From Breviolum minutum Mf 1.05b.01 (Eukaryota; Sar; Dinophyceae; Suessiales; Symbiodiniaceae): a DNA stretch of 64,000 nt. The translations under genes and the position numbers were made by a program. Location: the NCBI GenBank assembly GCA_000507305.1, contig DF239862.1, positions 29,846-93,845 of the forward strand, in the 5' to 3' direction. Positions 23,170-33,964 of the stretch are shown one piece after another. Every line of letters starts with the position of its first letter. The stretch's first letter is position 1. The notes beneath the pieces are model-generated. The model did not search any database. It was not told the DNA's origin and saw only the letters and a list, made by a program, of their open reading frames with translations.

Positions 23170-25227
23170 TCAGTACATCATCCATAGCATTCGCCGTTCA
23201 CGACGACGATATGACTCCAGAAGTGCTCGTCGTTCAGGGGTGTTGTAGTTCAATGAAGTCCAACGACACCACTTAGTGCAGGGCAGTGAAATCCATAGCC
23301 GCCGAGGACGATGCTTCCTCCGAAGGTCTCGAAGGAAATCCCAGGTCTCTTTCTTGTAGAGGTCAAAGCCAGCTTCCAAGTTGATGCGACGTGGATTCAA
23401 ACCTTGACGGCTCGCAGCATCACTAAGCCAACTGTGAGGTGAGCAGGCCATCTCCCAAAGTCCATCTCGGCCATCCAACGAGAAAGAGCTCAGCAAGGAA
23501 GTAGCTGATGCCAACATCACAGAAGCAAACAACATCACCTTAGCTGCCAACCGATGTGTCAAGGGTTTGTAGTAGGTCTCCTCAGGCTTTAGATGTCCTC
23601 CCCTGCTTCGTAGGCTCTTGCCAGACTTCCTTCTGGCACGGCTTGTTTCCTTTGAGGTGCCTCCGATGGGGATGACACCATGTCCCATGATTGGTGGCTC
23701 CTGGGTGGAGTCCTTGGAGGTGTTGTCGTAGGGCTCTTCCGGGAAGTAGGGCTCGTCATGGATGTAGCAGCTGCCTTTGGATAGGCATGTTGTCCCCTGC
23801 GTTGATCCCACACCTCCTTGTCGATGGCGTGCATCAACACTTCCTCGGCATCGATCTTCTTCTGCGTTGCCAGGCAAATTGCCGCTGTTGGACGGCAGCC
23901 TTGCATCAAAGGTTGAAGTTCTCGAAGCATCCTTGCCACCATGTAGGGATTTTCCGCCTTGGTTGAATTGCTTGGGCTCCCCTTCTTCGGTGTGTAACGA
24001 AGTCGAAGGTTGCACACCGCACAGTGAACCCATTCTCCGTGAGCATTGGAGTGAGGCTTCATTGCCACATGGTTGCCGTAACACGGCCATTGCTCCGGAG
24101 CCACTCTCGGATCGTTGGCATTCATGTCCATGATCCTGGTATGATCCAAAGGCCTTGAAGGTGCCTTTGCTGGTGTGGCCTCCTTGATGAAGTCCACAAT
24201 GTCCCGTTGTTGTTGACGTGGTAGTTCCCGATCCGTGGCTTGAAGGGGAAGCGGACACAATCGAATTGAAAGTCACGTGTTTGCTCTGGAGCATTGAAGC
24301 TAGATTGGCTGCTGAGCGATTCGACGGAGATTTTCCATGAGAAGCTGCATGAAGTGCCAGCAACTGTTGTTCTGATCTACGTCGACATTCATCTTCAAGC
24401 GCTCTTTCTGAAATCGAAATGTCATAAAACTCAACTGGATGAAATTCCAAAGTTTGCAACTCAGCAGACTGAATCTCACCCTCATGCACTGTGATGTTTG
24501 GTGTTCCATTGGGGTTTGAAAATCCCTGAGTCAGGTAATAGACGATGTCCCTCACATAGTGACCCTTTGAATTGGATTGCAACTGGTAAATGTCAGGCTT
24601 GGGGTTGTTGGAATCCAAAGCTAAACCAGTGGCAAAATCAACGGTCATTGCTGATTCGGGGGCATCTCTTCCAGATAGATGATCCATACCCAAAAGAACT
24701 GGCACCAAAGAATGCTTGCTGAAACCAGGTTGATTTGCATCTTCAGGATTTGGAAGGCAAGACATATGAAAACTTCGAGGTTTACCACTAACATTGGAGG
24801 TGATAGAAACCTTGTAGTTGGCCTGACCCCATTTCCCATTACCAAACCGGAAAAAGGGACGCATGTACTTCGCGATGGACACGGAAGCTCCCTTGTCAAC
24901 TGCAAGGATTGAAGAAATGAGATTCTTGACAGAATCTTCAGGTCCTGCTGAGGCTGTTGCTCCGCAGTCAATCAAAGAACAGCCTGGCTTCAAACTGGCT
25001 GATGAAGTTGCATGCATCTCTAAGGAAGGTTGCATCTCCATGCCATAAAAAGTCTCCGAGGCATAGGCATTCACAGCAGGACGGCTTTGCTTTGATTTCC
25101 CTTTTCCCTTGCTCTTCCAAGTAGCAAAGGCATCCACCACATGAAGGTTTTTGCCCTTCTTACCTTTCACTCCATGCTTGCCCTTGCCCTTCGTGTAGTA
25201 GAGCTCGTAGGGGTCGTAGTCCGCCAT
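23170..25227 (-). pseudogene. copia Pol: protease and methyltransferase-like domain
   Basis: The frame starts MADYDPYELYYTKGKGK and has a Lys/Gly-rich linker. The retroviral-type aspartic protease motif appears as LIDCGATASAG around residues 85-95 (near base 24,969), with Cys where Thr or Ser is usual. Between about 24,255 and 23,600 the real coding frame appears to be another one. It contains a Cys/His cluster (WPCYGNH ... HCAVCNLRLRY) that looks like a small zinc-binding fold. Back in the first frame, residues 590-685 hold WEMACSPHSWLSD and WISLPCTKWCRW, which resemble motif I and the Pro-Cys motif IV of cytosine-C5 methyltransferases. The frame stops at TGA 23170-23172, but the same frame continues the domain beyond it. 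Confidence 0.75.
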
Positions 25228-25550
25228 GAAGCCATAGTGTGGCTTTCCCTGCCACGGAAGTTGGAAGGATGGTTCTTGTCAGGGCAATCGCGATATCCAT
25301 GAGGTCCACCACAAATGAAACATCCACTGCCTTTAGAAGGTTGAGCGTGTCCAAAACCTCGATCTCGACGTAAGGCCTGAGTAGCCTTCTGAGCTTCAGT
25401 CCATGTGCGTTGAGCTTGCAAAGCCAACGCTTCAGCTTCCTGTTCAGCCTTCTGTGCTTCAAGAAAGGCTGGGTCATCAGCTCCATCACCTTCTTCATGT
25501 TGTTGAGCCTGAGCTTCAAAAGGTTCAGACCACCAATCTTGATCATCCAA
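25167..25550 (-). pseudogene. copia Gag C-terminal region with zinc knuckle
   Basis: Acidic, Ala/Gln-rich stretch (AFLEAQKAEQEAEALALQAQ) followed by a nucleocapsid-type zinc knuckle, CFICGGPHGYRDC. The spacing is C-x2-C-x3-H-x4-C, one residue shorter than the canonical C-x2-C-x4-H-x4-C. The frame equals that of the Gag N-terminal part, while the piece between (25,550-25,800) is in another frame, so two compensating frame changes bracket it. A further frame change near 25,245 leads into the protease frame. Confidence 0.7.
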
Positions 25551-26528
25551 CCATCATCAGGACCCGAGCTGGTCCAGTAGGCCTCATGTTCTGGCCATTC
25601 ACCTTCAGCAGCAGCAGCATCCTGGTAGTAGAGCTCCTCCTGGATGTAGTTCGCACCGAAGGAACCATGATGAACTTGATGAGATCTTCCCAAAAACTGC
25701 TCATCCCACAAAGTCTGAAGTGCCTGGCTGACCTGCTCGAAGTCCAGGCTACCCTTAGTAGCTGACAAAATGTCACGCTTCTCATCAGCTGAAAGTCCAG
25801 CACTCTGTTAAAAGCCGGAAACCACGAAGAACACCTAGGACAAAACTATCGCCCAAAGAAAGATCCTCCGAGGTCAGCTCGAAGCCAGGGGGCACGTCAG
25901 TGCCAGGAACTCCAATCGAGCGATGCGAAGGTGTCCTTGTTCTCGTAGGACTACCCATGGATCCATCACCAGCATCAGGTCGAGGTGCTGAACGAGATGA
26001 AGTATCTCCTTCAGGTCGCTCTTGCTCACCTTCTTCTTCATAGTTCCATCCATCTTGGTACCACCACCAGTCATCGGGATCTTCTTCAGGAAGGTCAAAG
26101 TTCTTCTCATGTTGGCGAACTCCCATTCGATCTTCCATCAGCAGCAAGATGGCTTCAACGAACTCACTGAAACCAAGTGCTTCACGCACCAAGAAGGAGT
26201 TCATAGGTTCTTGCTGTCCTCTCTTGAAAGAAAAATACTGCTGACAAATCGCCGCAGCATTTGGAAGGTTCTGCCGGACCAAAGGGCTTTGGGCCAGCAT
26301 CCTCAAGAGATCACGAGTGCCATGGACGTGGTCGAAGTCACTTGAAGTCCACGACATAGCCAACAGCCTCGCTGGTCCAGTCAATCTCGTGAGAAGTTTT
26401 GTCGCACAGTAGCGACGTTTCCCAACTGGTGTTGCCCTCACATACCAGCAAACTTCCCTTGTGTACCTCCGCCAAGTGCGGCTGGTACCATCCCAGGCTG
26501 GGATATGATGATCCTTCTCAGACGCCAT
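25543..26528 (-). pseudogene. copia Gag, N-terminal and middle part
   Basis: The likely start is ATG at 26528-26526 (MASEKDHHIPAWDG), about 200 bp inside the element from the primer-binding site; the frame is open further upstream. The pattern W-DG-x4-W-x-x-Y near the start and the Leu/Arg-rich segments that follow fit copia capsid proteins. The middle carries a very acidic Trp-rich stretch (EEDPDDWWWYQDGW). The first frame ends at 25785. The natural continuation (ATKGSLDFEQVSQALQTLW) lies in the +1 frame from about 25,800, where the sequence CTTTTAACA occurs. Confidence 0.75.
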
Positions 26529-26712
26529 AGGTCTCCTCAAGGACGTAGTGCTCCTCAAGGAAAAAGGTCTGGGTCGTATCACCCAGAAGTGCAAAAAGAC
26601 TCGTGGCCAAAATCACCTTGCAGGTATGCAGGTGAAGCCAAACCAAGTGGTGCTTCAGCAGCACCGGAGAAAGAGGTAGTAGGGCTCTACAATGAAGTAG
26701 AGACTGAATCTA

Positions 26713-26728
26713 CCTTGCTCCGCTACCA
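26713..26728 (-). promoter_or_regulatory. Primer-binding site of the copia element
   Basis: One base after the 5' LTR the minus strand reads TGGTAGCGGAGCAAGG. It starts with TGG, as expected for pairing with a tRNA CCA end, and the first bases resemble the initiator-tRNA(Met) sites used by many copia elements. The exact tRNA is not proven. Confidence 0.7.
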
Positions 26729-26729
26729 A

Positions 26730-26978
26730 TGTAGCAGATGCACAGGGATTGGGCTCTTAGGCTAGATTGCTTCACAATCAAACCACACAGCTGCAAACGA
26801 AGTGCGCCAAGCACTGCAAATCTTTTTGAGCGCAGAGCTCAAGATCCGACCATCCGAAGGCCAAGTGACAGGCACAAAAAGGGGCCCCTTCTGAGCCGAG
26901 ATTTCCAAGACACTACCAAGATTCAAAGGTTGTCGATGTACATGAATGATGACCTGATGCAAGAGTGAATCAGTTGCA
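26730..26978 (-). repeat. 5' LTR of the copia element
   Basis: 249 bp, TG...CA on the minus strand, one mismatch to the other LTR. It would carry the promoter and transcript start, but I cannot point to a core motif with confidence. Confidence 0.95.
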
Positions 26979-26983
26979 GAATC
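26979..26983. other. Target-site duplication GAATC, right copy
   Basis: Exact direct repeat of 18610-18614 next to the right LTR end. Confidence 0.9.
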
Positions 26984-27520
26984 TTAGCTACAACGGATTG
27001 AGTCTCAGGGATACTCCCCTCACATGTATTCCAGTTCAATTTGACCTCAATACTTGGGAATTTAGTACAAAACAACAATCTTTGCGAAAGATAGTGGTTT
27101 TCCACGGAAAGGAACGAATACATTTCCGAAACAGGAAGAAATTTCTTTTCCTATGGTTTATCATTTGTAAATGGGCGAATTTTTCGTTTGTCTTCAGAAG
27201 AGGTCCAAAAACCTTCAACCTGCTTCCCACCGCCCTCGGTGGTCCCTTGATGAAAATTGGCTGATTTGCCGAAAAAAGACCTCGAAAAAACTCGGAAGAA
27301 ACGGTCATCTTTCCAAGCATTGGATTTTTTTACGCTAAAATGATGTTTAGTTTCAGGGAGGGGAGTTTCCCTCCAGGACATTTAACTGTCCATATTTCCA
27401 AAGCCGGAGAATCATCGACTTAAAACTTGTTGACTGGGAAGGGATATGAGACACAGGAGGGTACCTCCTTTAGCTTCTTCTGAAAATCTTTTCACCTTAT
27501 TTCCGTTGAGATTCGTCCAG

Positions 27521-29832
27521 GAGGTGGAACTAATAGAAGAATCGTTGGGCGATGGGTGTCCTGACCCTCACGTGAAGCTGGAGGATGAAGGAGATCGGGT
27601 GGGAAAACATCTGGTGGTTAGCAAAATAGTAAAGAGTATTCCAAGAAAACTTGTATGAAAGGGATGATTACTTGGGGATATGCCTAGAATAGTAATTGTA
27701 TAAGTATAAACTTAAACCAGCAACTAGCAAAACCAGATTTAAATCATTTGATGGAAGCAGCAAAAACGGGCTTTGCGATATGATTCCATCGAGCTTACAG
27801 AGCTACTTACCTGTTTCCATCATGGTTCCGTGGGCACTGCTTGGCCTCAAGTCTTCTAATTGACAGGATCATCCTGGGAAAAAGTACTACATATCCATTT
27901 CCTGCATTTTCTACTGAAAATCATGAGATCTTAGAGCAGTTTCTTGAGATGTGATGCGTTTATCAAACCTTAGAACTGATGGCTGCCATGGGAAACCACG
28001 TTGGGGGAAACCTGAATCCTTCTTGGCGCCGCAGACGACGATGAAACCTCCGCCGGAGCCAGCGGTCCATCGGCGTCCAGTCGGACGTTGGTGCGGTCCA
28101 AGTAGCTTTGATTGAAGAGCAGTGAAGTGAAGTGGGTGGTTTTGGGATGCAGTCATGACCTCTAAAAATGCAACCCAAGTGTCCTCCATCCTGAAGTGTT
28201 GGGTATCTCCAAAGGAAAAACAATGGGGTTTCCAGAGTTAGATAAAGGGGTTACTTAATTACTATATGAATAACCGTAGAAATCATTTGATTGACTGGTC
28301 GTGGATGCAACGGAGAAATCCTGTAGGCAACTACCACTTCTCAACTGGTGCAGGTGATGAAGTGATGAACTGGTGATGTCACTTCTGAAACGGTGTAGAT
28401 TTGTGCAGTATCTCAAGACAAAAAATCCACCCAGGATGCGTTAAGGGCCTTGCTTTTTTGGGTTCTTTGGTGAGTGGGTTAAGAGAGGGATCTCCAAACC
28501 AAGCCTTTCTGGCAGATGGGATATCCAAACCTATACAACACTTGGATGTCACTCCTGGTCTTAGTTCCCCCCCGAAATTGCTGCCTTGGTGTGAAAAACC
28601 TTGAAAAGATACAGTTTTTTTCAGAATTCACCAAGCCTTGAAGCCGAAGAACCTCCAAGAACTTCAGAGAAGATCCTCTGTCTCTCTCCGACTCTCCTGA
28701 ACCTCGCTTTCATTTGTTGCGGCCATTTTTTTCCGTGGTATTAGTTTAATATATGGAATTTTATATGGGGTGCTACATACAGCCCACTGACCTAAATCCG
28801 AAAGTGACCCTGCAAGATGTCCAATCTCTTCGATACACTGAGGTATCCTGAGGAGGGGAGCTGCAACATGGAGGGGTAGGATGTCATGGAAGATATACTT
28901 CAACCATTGGAAGGGACCGGAAGTCCTCAGTAGGATTCATACCAAAAGAACCCTTGAGAAGATGGGTAGGATTGGTCATTCATTTTGTTCATACCTTCAA
29001 AATTTGACTGACACTGTTGATGGTCCATAGATTCTGGCTAATTAGCTTGTTCGAAACAGAAGCATATTAGTGATAGTAAATTAAACAATAGCTTGTTGAG
29101 CTTGTTTAGAAAAAATCTTCCATCAGGAGGATGATAAACATGAAAAAGTACTCAGAGTTTCTGAACTTGCCATCTTTAATCTTAACACGTTTCGTGGGCC
29201 AGCAAGAAGTCCATCTTAATTTGGAGGTCCGTTTTTTTTTTGGGGAACTTTGATTACTGTATTAAGGGGAAAGTTTCTGATATTTTGTTAGTGTAGCAGT
29301 GTATCTGCCGCTCATTTAGAGGTTGAAGAGAGGAGCCCAAAGACCTTCAGCAAATTTTCGAGTACATTCCCTTTCGAACTCGCAGCAAAAACAAAATTCG
29401 TACCAAGTTGTAGTATTCTAAAAACAAAAACTCATCTTCTTTCATCTCAGGGTTTAAAGTTTTTGGTTCAAGGACTTGTTAGTTTCAGGGAACCTTGGCC
29501 ATTCTCCGATACTTTGGGCCAATTCGGGGTGTTGGACTTGTTCACAACTTCACAACTTTCCAGCAACCCGAAACGAGGTGGTTTTACAGAATCCATGGGT
29601 TGCTATGAGTTGCTATGTGTGGTTTGATATCCTTTATTTCAGAGTGACAGTCCAACCACATCAAAACATCACCCACATCCGCCGAAATCCAGATCCGAAT
29701 TTCCTTGATTTTGCGCTCTGCTTGTCTTCGTGTTTTCGCGTTTCCAGGATGTCACGGTGCGTGGCCATGCGCAGATTTGGGGCTCGTGGTTCACCACAGA
29801 AGCACAGCGTTGCTGGGTGGTACATAAAACAA
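27521..29832 (+). CDS. Exon series of an unrecognised plus-strand gene (27521-27613, 28035-28101, 28783-28842, 29748-29832)
   Basis: Four blocks have both splice signals and protein-like composition. The first (after GTCCAG, before GTGGTT) is 31 codons: EVELIEESLGDGCPDPHVK and an acidic tail. The second (after GCCGCAG, before GTAGCT) gives DDDETSAGASGPSASSRTLV. The third (after ACAG, before GTATCC) is exactly 20 codons: PTDLNPKVTLQDVQSLRYTE. The fourth (after TTCCAG, before GTAAGG) gives DVTVRGHAQIWGSWFTTEAQ followed by RCWVV. The last has a beta-propeller feel (H-x-Q-I-W) and might be a late Utp7 exon, but the CIR_N gene lies between. The phase between the first two does not match, so exons are missing or more than one gene is present. 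Confidence 0.45.
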
Positions 29833-32100
29833 GTAAGGTGAACAAGTAAAGTGCTTCAACTACCCTCCAGGGAACGAGTCCATATCCCACCAAACAGGAA
29901 TCGGAAAATCATCGACTCAAAAGTGCCTTGGGATGGGATATGTTCGTTCCCAGGAAGGTAGGTGCCTTGAGCCTAGGTGAAACATATCTCAAATCCCCCA
30001 AATCTATAGTCTAAGATTCCCCAAAAAGAGGTGCAACCACCACCCACCGAATCTCAATGTTCTTGAACCAAAACATTGGTTGCAACTTCTTTTCAAAAAA
30101 AACAAAAATTTCCAGAGGAATCCTGATATTTTTTTGTTTTCCACGCATTTGAATGGTACACTCCCTGAAACTAACATAGCCCCTGAAAATGGTGGTTGGA
30201 AGACTACTTTCCTATTGGGATGCCCATTTTAAGGGGCTATGTTAAACTTCCAGGGAGTATAATTTTTGTTTTCCACACCTATTGTATCTTATCACTCAGT
30301 TTATGGAAGGGTATCTTTACATAGGTTGGACTGTTTCCCACCGCCCAACAGTGGAAAGTGCAGAATTCCCAACAACATCCAACAAGAAAGTCTGATACTG
30401 TAGACACTGGCAGCGCCTTTTTTTTGGGGAATCTGGAGGTATCTCTTCTGTTTTTGATGAGTTGAATGCGTTTATCTTTTCTTTTTCTAATTTTCTAAAC
30501 GATCCAATTGGAGTTTATAGTCTGTTGGAAAGGAGGTTGAATGTAGCGGTATGTTTTGATGCTTACTGGGAGAGAATAGTGTGGGATTTCCCTTTGATTG
30601 CAAGGAAATCAGCTCGGTTTTGGTTTCATTTGTTTGATTTTACGTGAGAAGCCTTTGCTCAATTCAATTTGTCTGTGGGGTGGGCGGGTTTATCTGATTT
30701 GGGATGAAGATGATCTTAATGATCGTACAGGACTTTTTGGCTTTCAAGATGTATAAAGTTGAAATCACCACATTTTTGCCTAGAATTTTGCACTCATTCT
30801 TGCCACTCCCTGCCACGTTGTCTTTTGTGCAAGGTCCAACAAAAGAACAGCAGCAAATCCCGAGGTGAAAAAACAAACACCAACGAAATTTCCGGTCGTA
30901 GTTTTTTTTGTTAACTTGGCATCGCCAAAAGGATGAAACAACGCCCGCTGTGACCGGATGAATTGGATGAAGCCAGAATGACCCAAACTTGCTGGATTTT
31001 TTTGGTGGAATTTTCCGGGCCAAGGTTGGGGTTATGCATGTTGTCAAGTGACCGATTTCGCGGCGCGATGTCCTCACGGTCCAGAGGAACCGCCGGAGGC
31101 GAGCGTGGATGGTTTTTTTGGCGCGGTGTTGAGGTGTGAAAAATCGGGTGTTCGTTGAAGATGAAAAGGTGGCATTTTTAAAAAGACAAAGGCTCCTTGA
31201 CAACTTGTGAAGTGATTTTTGAATTGAAATGGTGTGGTTGTTTTGGTTGTGGAAGGTGAGCACCTCTTGGCATAGCTTTTCATGACACCCAAAAGCCCCT
31301 TTTCATGAGAGAAGCTGGCTTTGCCGAGAACGGCTAGAGAAATCAAGTTCATCTATTTAGCTAGATTTTGGTGACGGAGCCGGTGATTGAAAATGTAGAC
31401 AATTTCTCTTTTTAGAAAATTACATAATAATCATGAGAAAAAGGAGAGAATGAACATAGTATCGATAATAGCAACAATACTAGTAATAGTGATCATAGTG
31501 GTGATAAGAAGTATATATATATTCTTATGTAAACACACATTATGTCTATGTATGTCTATATACAGATACCATCATACAACTGGAGAGATTCTATACATTT
31601 ATATACTATATACTATCAGCATACTTTTTCCCTTCCAGCCTTTGTTAATGAGATCATTCCAGCTTTGTGGCTCCCAAGATGTCAAGATGATGTGGTCATT
31701 TCAAGACTGTGGATGCTTGATTCATTTGCAACTTGTAGCAACCTGGCACCTAGGGCAGTTTACATTTCTGTCCAGAAATGTGTATGAAGAGAAATATATG
31801 GGTATACACATATGTACTGCAAATAGTCCAGGATATGATTCGGAAAATGGATCCTGGACTTATAACCCTTGTAAACTACTTTTGAGAAATACAGTTGCTG
31901 GAAGAAATCACCCTAACCAGTGGAGGCCTGGAGATATCCCAATTTTCTCCCTGGATTTCTGGGGGGCATCAATGGTATCATGCCAATGATGGAGATGGCT
32001 ATATAAACTGACTCGCAACTCCACGATATTGCTGGATGGTTCAGGTGGACTTAGACTTGAAAACTCGATATCGACTAGGCAAATTGACTGGGTCCATGCC
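29833..32100. other. Intron or intergenic DNA with a fold-back element and weak open frames
   Basis: It contains one AACATAGC fold-back (30160-30258) and TA-rich runs around 31.5-31.6 kb. A plus-strand block after CTTCCAG at about 31639 (AFVNEIIPALWLPRCQDDV) might be an exon. The GC-rich patch at 30.95-31.1 kb has open frames on both strands, with no motif I recognise. Confidence 0.35.
30160..30258. repeat. Fold-back element, AACATAGC family, best-preserved copy
   Basis: The left arm ACTCCCTGAAACTAACATAG pairs with a right arm whose reverse complement begins ACTCCCTGGAAGTTTAACAT. Both arms continue through AGCCCCT and AAAATGG. Confidence 0.65.
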
Positions 32101-32206
32101 GTTCTAACTGCACAAGTCGCAGCGCAACGCAGGAGGAAAACAAAGAGGAGAAGCCACGGAAGAAGCGAAAGGGGCGTGGTGGACAGGCAGAGGCAGCGGG
32201 TTTCTT

Positions 32207-32236
32207 GTGTTGTTGTTGTTGTTGTTGTTGTTGTTG
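32207..32236. repeat. TTG microsatellite ending at an unresolved base
   Basis: About ten TTG units directly followed by N at 32237. The read or contig probably broke in the repeat, so the true length and the reading frame across it are unknown. Confidence 0.9.
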
Positions 32237-32504
32237 NCGTTGCGCCGATCAGGACATGGTTGCGAAAGAGGAGAGTGTATCGGATGCTGAGAGTGGTTGG
32301 TCAGGGGTGTCTGACAACTCCTCTACGGACTCTGAATGTACTGATGTAGAGGCCTCATCAGTGGCCTCTGACCAGGACAGATTTGACACAGCCTAATGAT
32401 GCTTTTCGTGACCTGGCAAATGGAATGTACCATATTGACCGTACCATATTGACCTCACACGGTACTCCAGAGGTGTCACCAGTGAGGATGCGGCTGGAGT
32501 CCCG

Positions 32505-33158
32505 TTGCTGGATGGACAGGAGAAGCTGCAAGAGTTGGTGCATTTGCCTAGAACTTGGCCTTTAGCGCGCCTGACTATCCCACTGGCAGGACTTAGCAAG
32601 CAAATTGATCGGCTCTTAGAGGGGTATTGCTTTCAAATCTTGGCTACTAATCGGGATCCAGAGGCACACAATGGGAGAGTCCTCCAGACAGCCACGCATC
32701 TCACTTGGATTTTGGCTGAGTACCTGGCAAATACTATTGCGTGGCTCATGCGAAGTATTTTGGACCATGCCTCTAAGATCTTATTTGACAATGACACTCA
32801 ACTACTCCTGACACCGAAGTTTTGGATCTTGCCGCTGTATCGGGAACTCCTGAACAGTGCACGTCGCATCCGCCCGAGCCCCTCTTCGGAAAGGGCTCGT
32901 GGTTGCACGGGGTTAGTCAAGATCATATGTAAGGAAAACAAGGAGCAGAAAGGAAAGAGGAAGTACCATGCTGGTACGCCTCACCCGAATGATCGAGGGG
33001 GATTTACCCAATGGTTTGGGTCGTGCAGCTTAATGAGTACGCTCTATGTCTGGTTTCCAGCTACCAGACGTACCCCGGAGCGCATCCTTGGCACCAACAC
33101 AGTCAGGGCGCTGCTGGTTCCAGTGAGGCAATGGAGGATACTGACAGCACTGAAGTGA
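32505..33158 (+). CDS. Unknown protein, first open block of the intronless island
   Basis: The frame is open from before this point: upstream in-frame sequence GVTSEDAAGVPLLDGQEKL suggests the real start is further left, and an acidic piece (EESVSDAESGWSGVSDNSS) follows the TTG repeat in another frame. This block reads IPLAGLSKQIDRLLEGYCFQ, then HLTWILAEYLANTIAWLMRS, a helical hydrophobic region. It overlaps the next block, which continues in a different frame, so a frameshift near 33,000-33,050 is likely. No motif recognised. Confidence 0.4.
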   Translation: MLDGQEKLQELVHLPRTWPLARLTIPLAGLSKQIDRLLEGYCFQILATNRDPEAHNGRVLQTATHLTWILAEYLANTIAWLMRSILDHASKILFDNDTQLLLTPKFWILPLYRELLNSARRIRPSPSSERARGCTGLVKIICKENKEQKGKRKYHAGTPHPNDRGGFTQWFGSCSLMSTLYVWFPATRRTPERILGTNTVRALLVPVRQWRILTALK

Positions 33159-33964
33159 TGTACAAGATCCGACAATGGTCATTGCCAGGTGCCACAATTG
33201 TGCCGGTGCTCAACGTTAGCAGTAGAGTCTTCTGGCTTGAACTGGATGATAAAGCTCTTTTGGACAGCTATGCGGTGTTACAGGAGGGCATCCTTTGTGA
33301 TGTGTTTTCGCAGAAGTGTTCTGCTGCGTGGCAGGGTGTTCGAGGGGAAAGGCTTACAGTTGGTATCATGCTGCCAGGCCGTCAAGATGCGGATGACTGG
33401 CTCAACTTCATGTTATCACAGAAGAACTTATGGCCTACCTTTACAACCCGGGGTACTCTTACAGAGGAGGTCTCAGAACAGGTCTTCAGCAAAGAGCGGC
33501 GCAGGCTGCAGGCCAAGCATCTGTGGATGCAGGTCAAGTTACGGTGGCAGGTGCTTGCTGACCGAATGTACGTCAAAGCCCCCACTGGGAAGTCCAAAGA
33601 AGAACTCGATGCTCTGCTCTTTGACAGGGCCGCCAGGCGCAACCGCACAGACCCGTATGAAGAAAAATCTTATCGTGGTGCTGGAATCAAAGAAGTCCAA
33701 GCATGGTGGAAGAAATGTAAAGATTGGATGGCACACTTTAAAGATCAAAGTGAACCGTTTGTCTATGACTTCAAGGAGTTGTTGAAGGCGCTTTCAGGCA
33801 AGGAAGCAGTAGCGCAGTCGGAAGTTGATGCATTCATGGAGAATTGTGCAAAAAGGTGGCAGACTAGAGAGGGCACTTATCAACTCAAGCGACGACGTCT
33901 GAAGCCAGACGCAAGAGACTCGCCTGAGTATCCAAGTGCAGATATAGATATGGCTGACATCTAA
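33011..33964 (+). CDS. Unknown 317-residue protein or C-terminal part, intronless
   Basis: Long uninterrupted frame ending in TAA at 33962-33964. It is mixed charged, helical and Trp-rich: IRQWSLPGATIVPVLNV, then ELDDKALLDSYAVLQEG, EVQAWWKKCKDWMAHFKD, and an acidic tail YPSADIDMADI. No signal peptide, membrane segment or catalytic motif is evident. Length and composition make chance unlikely. I do not recognise the family. It may belong with the preceding block as one gene, and with the convergent minus-strand frame as one mobile or captured segment. Confidence 0.55.
   Translation: MVWVVQLNEYALCLVSSYQTYPGAHPWHQHSQGAAGSSEAMEDTDSTEVMYKIRQWSLPGATIVPVLNVSSRVFWLELDDKALLDSYAVLQEGILCDVFSQKCSAAWQGVRGERLTVGIMLPGRQDADDWLNFMLSQKNLWPTFTTRGTLTEEVSEQVFSKERRRLQAKHLWMQVKLRWQVLADRMYVKAPTGKSKEELDALLFDRAARRNRTDPYEEKSYRGAGIKEVQAWWKKCKDWMAHFKDQSEPFVYDFKELLKALSGKEAVAQSEVDAFMENCAKRWQTREGTYQLKRRRLKPDARDSPEYPSADIDMADI

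Larger units (their letters stand above)
18615..26978 (-). mobile_element. Ty1/copia LTR retrotransposon, structurally complete but with broken gag-pol
   Basis: The element is 8,364 bp on the minus strand. It has two 249-bp LTRs with TG...CA ends, a 5-bp target duplication (GAATC), a primer-binding site next to the 5' LTR, and the order Gag, protease, extra methyltransferase-like domain, integrase, reverse transcriptase, RNase H. Integrase before reverse transcriptase defines the copia group. The two LTRs differ at one base only (T at 18646, G at 26761), so the insertion is recent. The coding region nevertheless shows frame changes near 25,800, 25,550, 25,245, 24,255, 23,600 and 21,950, a TGA at 23170-23172, and a missing piece in the reverse transcriptase. 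This copy could not make its own proteins as written. It lies antisense to the host exons on both sides. Confidence 0.95.

Noticed and set aside
19395-25765. Plus-strand open frames inside the copia element
   Set aside because: They are shadows of the minus-strand gag-pol frames, which carry all recognisable domains.
31450-31989. 179-codon plus-strand frame with an Ile/Val-rich start
   Set aside because: The first half is AT-repeat translation, and the rest lacks recognisable signatures. Only a possible exon at about 31639 is kept as a note.
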